From assembly GCA_964532515.1 (NCBI GenBank), contig CAZHKH010000049.1, positions 1-10,595 on the forward strand: 10,595 nucleotides of DNA, given 5' to 3'. Each line of letters begins with the position of its first letter. Position 1 is the stretch's first letter. This document shows positions 7,457-10,595 of this stretch, in pieces. The translations under genes and the position numbers were made by a program. This stretch comes from TMED161 sp964532515. GTDB taxonomy: Bacteria; Fidelibacterota; Marinisomatia; SCGC-AAA003-L08; D37C17. The notes under the pieces are model-generated. The model did not search any database, had not been told where the DNA came from, and saw only the letters and a list, made by a program, of their open reading frames with translations.

Positions 7457-9385
7457 ATGAAAAAAATATTACTCTTATCATATATAAGTTTTTTGTTTAG
7501 CTTAAATTTAAGTCTGCACGATTATCATAATCCCTCTGCCACTCATATCCTTGACGCTGAAGTAATAGGTGATATTTTAATTGTAACTGGTATGATAGGC
7601 GGTATCGAATTTTATGATATTTCAACACCAGAAAATCTTAATCATTTAACCTCTTTTAATTTATCTAGCGGAGGAGGTGGCGGCTCTAAACCAAATTGTA
7701 TTAGAGCAGCTGATGAACATGCATATGTAACAACAAAAAATGGTGTTGCAATAATAGATATTTCAAATCCATCAAATCCTCAAAGTTTAGGATATATCTC
7801 AGGGACCAATAACTTAATATTAGAGAATTTAGATATTCATGATGATTTGCTTGTTGTGGCTGCTCATGAGGATGGAGTGTTATTATATGATATATCAAAT
7901 CCATCGAACCCAGATTATATATCAACAATTAACACAGAAAATGCATGGGCAGTGGATGTGGATGATTATTATATGTATATAGCTGACAACTCAAACCTTT
8001 TGTTCTATTATAATTTTGAAAATTCTTATGAATATGATTTAATGGCATCTTTAGAACTATCCAACGCAATAAAGGATATAGCGATAGATAGTAATAGTGA
8101 ATATCTATATGCAGCGCTTGGCTCTGATGGGGTAGTCGCAATTAATCTTATGTTTAACGCAACTCCTCAGATTGTAGCTACATATAACACATCAGCAATG
8201 GCGAATCGATTAGAGGTATTTGATGGAAATAAAATTGCTGTATCCGATTGGGATGATGTTGAGGTGCTAGAGCTAAATATAGATGAGACTGATTGGTCAG
8301 ATTGGATTACATCTCTTGATTTGATAGGATATAAAAATACCACACGAAGGACCATGGCGATTGCAGTAAAAGATAACTATATATATTCAGCTGAGTGGGC
8401 TTCAGTACAGGCTTTTGAGTTTGGAGAAATAGAGGGCCCAGATATAGACTTGTCTACCTATGAACTAAACTATCCATATATAGAAAATGGGACATCCTCT
8501 TCTATGATCGTTGATGTAGTTAATAATGGTAACAGTGATTTGATAATTTCAAATAACTATACAACAAACTCTGAATTTGTTGTAGAAAATCCTCTATCAC
8601 AGCTTTCTCCAGGAGAAAGTCAATCAGTTGAGATCACATACTCTGCAAACGCCAACAATGCTTCTGGCTCATATCGTATTTTTTCTAATGATGACGATGA
8701 AGCAGAAATCATATGTGAAACAAATGGTAATATTAATGGAGCGAATGTCGGCCAGCAGGCACCAGATTTCAATTTAGATATTGTTGCAAATGGCAATGGG
8801 AATTTTCAACTTTCAGATCATCTTGGCAGTGTTGTAGTGATGGCATTCTTTTCTCCAAACTGACCAGTATGCAGTCCGGAGTTATCGGATATTGAAACTT
8901 CTATATGGCAAGAATACAACCAGGATGATGTGATTACTGTTGGTATTATTAATACAAATAGTCAAAATCAAATATCTAGCTTTGTAGAAGAAAATTCTAT
9001 TACCTATCCAATACTATTTGATCCAGGGAGCAATGGGGGAGTACAGGGTGGCGACACGTATGATGACTATTATATGCCAAACGATGGTTCTCCTTATCCA
9101 AGAGACTTTATTATAGATCAAGAAGGAATTATCCAATATGCAAATAATGAAATTGATTTTGAGTGGATGCTCTATGTTATTGAACAGCTTATTGGTGAAG
9201 ATATTATGATAGGAGATATAAATTTTGACAGTTCGATTGATGTTTTAGATGTTGTGCTGATTGTCAATATAATTTTAGGTGTTCTTGATCCAACAGATGT
9301 TCAATTGATTGCAGCTGATTTAAATAGTGATAACGTTGTAAATATTTTGGATGTTGTGCAAATTGTAAACATAATTCTTTCCTAA
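7457..9385 (+). CDS. Candidate secreted selenoprotein: LVIVD propeller, Ig-like, Sec-redoxin (UxxC), dockerin-like
   Basis: This is one reading frame of 642 codons with a single internal TGA at codon 469 (8861-8863). Domain order: signal peptide (1 to about 19); LVIVD-type beta-propeller (about 25-325, with repeats ending 'IIDISNPSNP' and 'LYDISNPSNP'); Ig-like domain of choice-of-anchor/ASPM-SPD-2-Hydin type (about 333-425); redoxin domain of the TlpA/AhpC superfamily (431 to about 580); dockerin-like pair of calcium loops (586-642). The redoxin part has VGQQAPDF (431-438), then VVVMAFFSPN-U469-PVC472-SPEL at the active site, and SPYPRDFIID with likely cis-Pro548. The TGA replaces the first Cys of CxxC, and the frame continues cleanly to TAA. 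Inferred role: thiol/disulfide or peroxide chemistry outside the cytoplasm. The alternatives are a nonsense mutation in a CxxC gene, or a truncated propeller protein. No Shine-Dalgarno site is visible before the ATG. Confidence 0.8.
8861..8863 (+). other. In-frame TGA read as candidate selenocysteine codon
   Basis: This TGA is codon 469 of the 7457-9385 frame and sits at the N-terminal, nucleophilic position of a thioredoxin-fold CxxC motif (U-P-V-C). None of the 13 complete genes here ends in TGA (11 TAA, 2 TAG), and tryptophan is written TGG throughout, which argues against general reassignment of TGA. Confidence 0.75.
8864..8908 (+). promoter_or_regulatory. Candidate bacterial SECIS stem-loop
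   Basis: Directly after the TGA, UCCG (8875-8878) pairs with CGGA (8886-8889), and G8874 can wobble with U8890. The 7-base apical loop GAGUUAU (8879-8885) has G as its first base and contains a GU. An outer helix is possible: CCA (8864-8866) with UGG (8906-8908), and UAU (8868-8870) with AUA (8903-8905), bulging G8867. Bacterial SECIS elements lie just 3' of the UGA and need a short stem with G in the first two loop positions. Here the loop begins 15 bases after the UGA, slightly closer than typical. The fold was drawn by hand. Confidence 0.55.
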
Positions 9386-9427
9386 AATAATAGTTCACTA
9401 AAAATGATATTAATAATAAATTAGCCT

Positions 9428-9736
9428 ATGATTGAAACATTAGAAAATTTAATTAATGATATAGTAGCCACCCTCTATGCCGACCCAATATATCTAGTTA
9501 TTGCTGTCATCTTATCTGGATTATTAATTTTTAGTTTTTTGAAAAAGTTAATAAAAGTAGCTATCTATGTGTTGGCATTAGTTATCCTATATATAGGGTA
9601 TCTCTATTTCACTGGAGAGTCGATTGAAGAAGCCAAAGAGTCGATTGAAGAAGCCAAAGAGGGAGTGGAACAGGTGATTACAAAAGTGAAAGATGGTATA
9701 GAAAATAGTATAGATGATATCCTTCCAGAAAAATAG
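9428..9736 (+). CDS. Hypothetical two-helix membrane protein with Glu/Lys-rich tail
   Basis: This 102-residue protein has two hydrophobic segments (about 18-37 and 42-61). A cytosolic or periplasmic amphipathic tail follows (63-98), rich in Glu and Lys with heptad-like spacing, likely helical or coiled-coil. Within the tail, ESIEEAK occurs twice in tandem from an exact 21-base DNA duplication. No family is recognised. It starts 42 bases after the end of the selenoprotein candidate and ends in TAG 14 bases before the Popeye-like gene, so all three may share a transcript. No Shine-Dalgarno site precedes the ATG. Confidence 0.75.
   Translation: MIETLENLINDIVATLYADPIYLVIAVILSGLLIFSFLKKLIKVAIYVLALVILYIGYLYFTGESIEEAKESIEEAKEGVEQVITKVKDGIENSIDDILPEK
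9617..9658 (+). repeat. Perfect 21-base tandem duplication (2 copies)
   Basis: The 21-base unit at 9617-9637 (starting GAGTCGATTGAAG and ending CCAAA) is repeated without change at 9638-9658. It is in frame and adds one extra heptad, ESIEEAK, to the helical tail. The absence of any silent difference suggests a recent duplication by slippage. Confidence 0.95.
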
Positions 9737-9750
9737 TAATAATAGTTAAT

Positions 9751-10431
9751 ATGAACAACTATGATATCATCATACATCTTGCCTATTTAATAACATTTGT
9801 TGCGCTATCTATCAAGGATGTTCTTTTTTTAAGAATAGTTCTAAGCTTTGCATGTTTTCTGCAGGTTATATATCAATTTGGCTTTAATGATAATCCTGAT
9901 ATTGCTATTTGGAATGGATTGTTTCTAGCTACAAACCTTATCCAGGTAGTAAAATTAATAAAGGAAAGAAGCCCCGTTAAACTTCCCGATGATATTCAAG
10001 ATATATATAGAACTAAATTTTCGGATATGACTCATCGAGAGTTTTTATATTTTTGGAGTCTAGGTAAACAAAAAGATGTAACTGACATTACGCTGATAAA
10101 TGAGGGAGAATATCAAAAAAGTTTATTCTTAATACTATCAGGGACGGCTGCGGTATCAAGAGATAGTAGGGTGATTGCTACACTACATCGCCCAGAATTT
10201 GTTGGTGAGATAAGTTTTATTACAAGAGAGCCAGCTTCCGCAAATGTTGATGCTAAATCCAAACTATATTATATAGAGTGGGATCAAGAAGAATTGAGAA
10301 GGTTGAAAGTAAAAAATACTGCCTTCTGGACAAAATTAAATCAGTGTTTGGGTGAAGATTTAGCTAGAAAAATCAAACATAATTCAATTATAAAAACAGA
10401 AGAGACGCAAAAGGCCGAAGGTACAATTTAA
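9751..10431 (+). CDS. Popeye-type membrane protein with cyclic-nucleotide-binding-like domain
   Basis: This 226-residue protein has three hydrophobic segments (about 5-20, 24-43 and 51-70), followed by a beta-roll domain (about 85-200). 'GEYQKSLFLILSGTAAVSRDSRVIATL' (119-145) is the start of a cyclic-nucleotide-binding fold. RPEFVGEISFITREPASANV (147-166) aligns with the phosphate-binding cassette, but the Arg of the classical 'PRAATV' is replaced by Ser/Ala, as in Popeye (POPDC) proteins. The three-helix plus beta-roll layout and the 'PEF..E.SF.T..PAS..V' block fit bacterial Popeye homologues. Whether it binds cAMP, another nucleotide or none cannot be told. It follows the small membrane gene by 14 bases and is probably co-transcribed. 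Confidence 0.82.
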   Translation: MNNYDIIIHLAYLITFVALSIKDVLFLRIVLSFACFLQVIYQFGFNDNPDIAIWNGLFLATNLIQVVKLIKERSPVKLPDDIQDIYRTKFSDMTHREFLYFWSLGKQKDVTDITLINEGEYQKSLFLILSGTAAVSRDSRVIATLHRPEFVGEISFITREPASANVDAKSKLYYIEWDQEELRRLKVKNTAFWTKLNQCLGEDLARKIKHNSIIKTEETQKAEGTI

Positions 10432-10546
10432 TTCAATATATTTTCTTTTTTTCCGTTGTAACAAGATGTAAAATGTATTCAATAAATACCAATGAATTCT
10501 TAAAATACTAAGGACACATAAATTCATAATTTCAGGAGACTTATTT
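10432..10546 (+). other. Intergenic gap before the next secreted protein gene
   Basis: These 115 AT-rich bases contain a T-run (about 10441-10452) just after the Popeye-like gene, but no GC-rich hairpin before it, so no terminator is claimed. A Shine-Dalgarno site lies at its right end. No convincing promoter pair can be assigned. Confidence 0.4.
10534..10539 (+). promoter_or_regulatory. Shine-Dalgarno AGGAGA for the gene at the right edge
   Basis: AGGAGA lies 7 bases before ATG at 10547. It fixes the start of the truncated gene at the window end. Confidence 0.65.
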
Positions 10547-10595
10547 ATGCACAGATATATTGTACAATTTATTATGCTATTATCGTTTGTTTACT
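10547..10595 (+). CDS. Start of a probable secreted protein gene (partial)
   Basis: Sixteen codons are visible: MHRYIVQFIMLLSFVY. A short basic start followed by a hydrophobic run looks like a signal peptide. A good ribosome site precedes the ATG. The frame is open at the window edge, and nothing can be said of the mature protein. Confidence 0.6.
   Translation, partial: MHRYIVQFIMLLSFVY

Noticed and set aside
7669..7686. Gly-Gly-Gly-Gly-Gly coding run as a functional linker or repeat
   Set aside because: The codons vary (GGA, GGA, GGT, GGC, GGC) and the run sits in a loop of the propeller; nothing marks it as special.
7006..8355. Antisense or alternate-frame ORFs of 60-75 codons (7006-7197, 7701-7928, 7929-8141, 8167-8355)
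   Set aside because: They lie opposite well-supported coding frames, have low-complexity His/Leu-rich translations and no ribosome sites.
8930..9385. Independent gene starting at GTG 8930
   Set aside because: It begins inside the redoxin domain after the active site, is exactly in register with 7457-8860, and has no ribosome binding site. It is the 3' part of the TGA-containing gene.
7457..9385. Pseudogene by nonsense mutation
   Set aside because: Cannot be excluded, but the single TGA hits the catalytic Cys codon, the neighbouring C472 and the whole downstream frame are intact, and a SECIS-like hairpin follows. Selenocysteine explains more.
1..10595. CRISPR array, tRNA, rRNA, insertion sequence or phage genes
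   Set aside because: No regularly spaced repeats, cloverleaf-like sequences, transposase motifs or terminal inverted repeats were seen by reading both strands.

Overview
The window is very AT-rich, gene-dense bacterial DNA. Two predicted secreted proteins end in dockerin-like Ca-binding repeats of the 'GD(I/F)N.D...DVLDV..I(V/I)N.I(I/L)' kind. That, with the small lipid and membrane genes and few strong Shine-Dalgarno sites, suggests an uncultured marine lineage such as Candidatus Marinimicrobia (SAR406) or a relative in the Fibrobacterota/Bacteroidota direction. This placement is inference from sequence style, not a database result.

Left part (1-1510): a possible 3' end of a plus-strand gene runs into a strong hairpin terminator. 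It faces a minus-strand gene for a signal-anchored protein with two CxxC pairs, and a minus-strand alpha/beta hydrolase lies beyond. Middle left (1542-4384): a plus-strand run of a DUF2905 membrane protein, a PlsC-type acyltransferase with a long membrane-bearing C-terminal part, an overlapping SAM methyltransferase, a DUF2752-like membrane protein with a CPGC motif, and a 55-residue BRI3/LITAF-like zinc-ribbon membrane protein. The ribosome binding site of that last gene overlaps the stop of the gene before it. Middle right (4415-7381): a tight minus-strand operon of a secreted dockerin-bearing alpha/beta hydrolase, LemA (GTG start) and a DUF3137 protein.

Right part (7457-10595): the highlight. 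A plus-strand reading frame of 642 codons is interrupted once, by TGA at 8861-8863. That TGA falls on the first residue of the CxxC motif of a thioredoxin/redoxin domain, giving UxxC (U469-P-V-C472). The frame stays open and in register for 173 further codons, which complete the redoxin fold and a dockerin-like tail. A stem-loop with a G-initiated apical loop starts 15 nt after the TGA. None of the 13 complete genes, counting this one by its final TAA, uses TGA as a terminal stop. The simplest reading is a secreted selenoprotein fusing a signal peptide, an LVIVD beta-propeller, an Ig-like domain, a Sec-redoxin domain and a dockerin-like tail. An ordinary gene caller would split it into two ORFs. 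Two small membrane genes follow, the second a bacterial Popeye-type cyclic-nucleotide-binding-like protein. The start of another secreted protein gene is cut off by the window edge.

The selenocysteine call rests on the frame, the motif position and a plausible SECIS hairpin. No selA, selB, selC or selD gene is in the window, so the decoding machinery has to be confirmed elsewhere in the genome.
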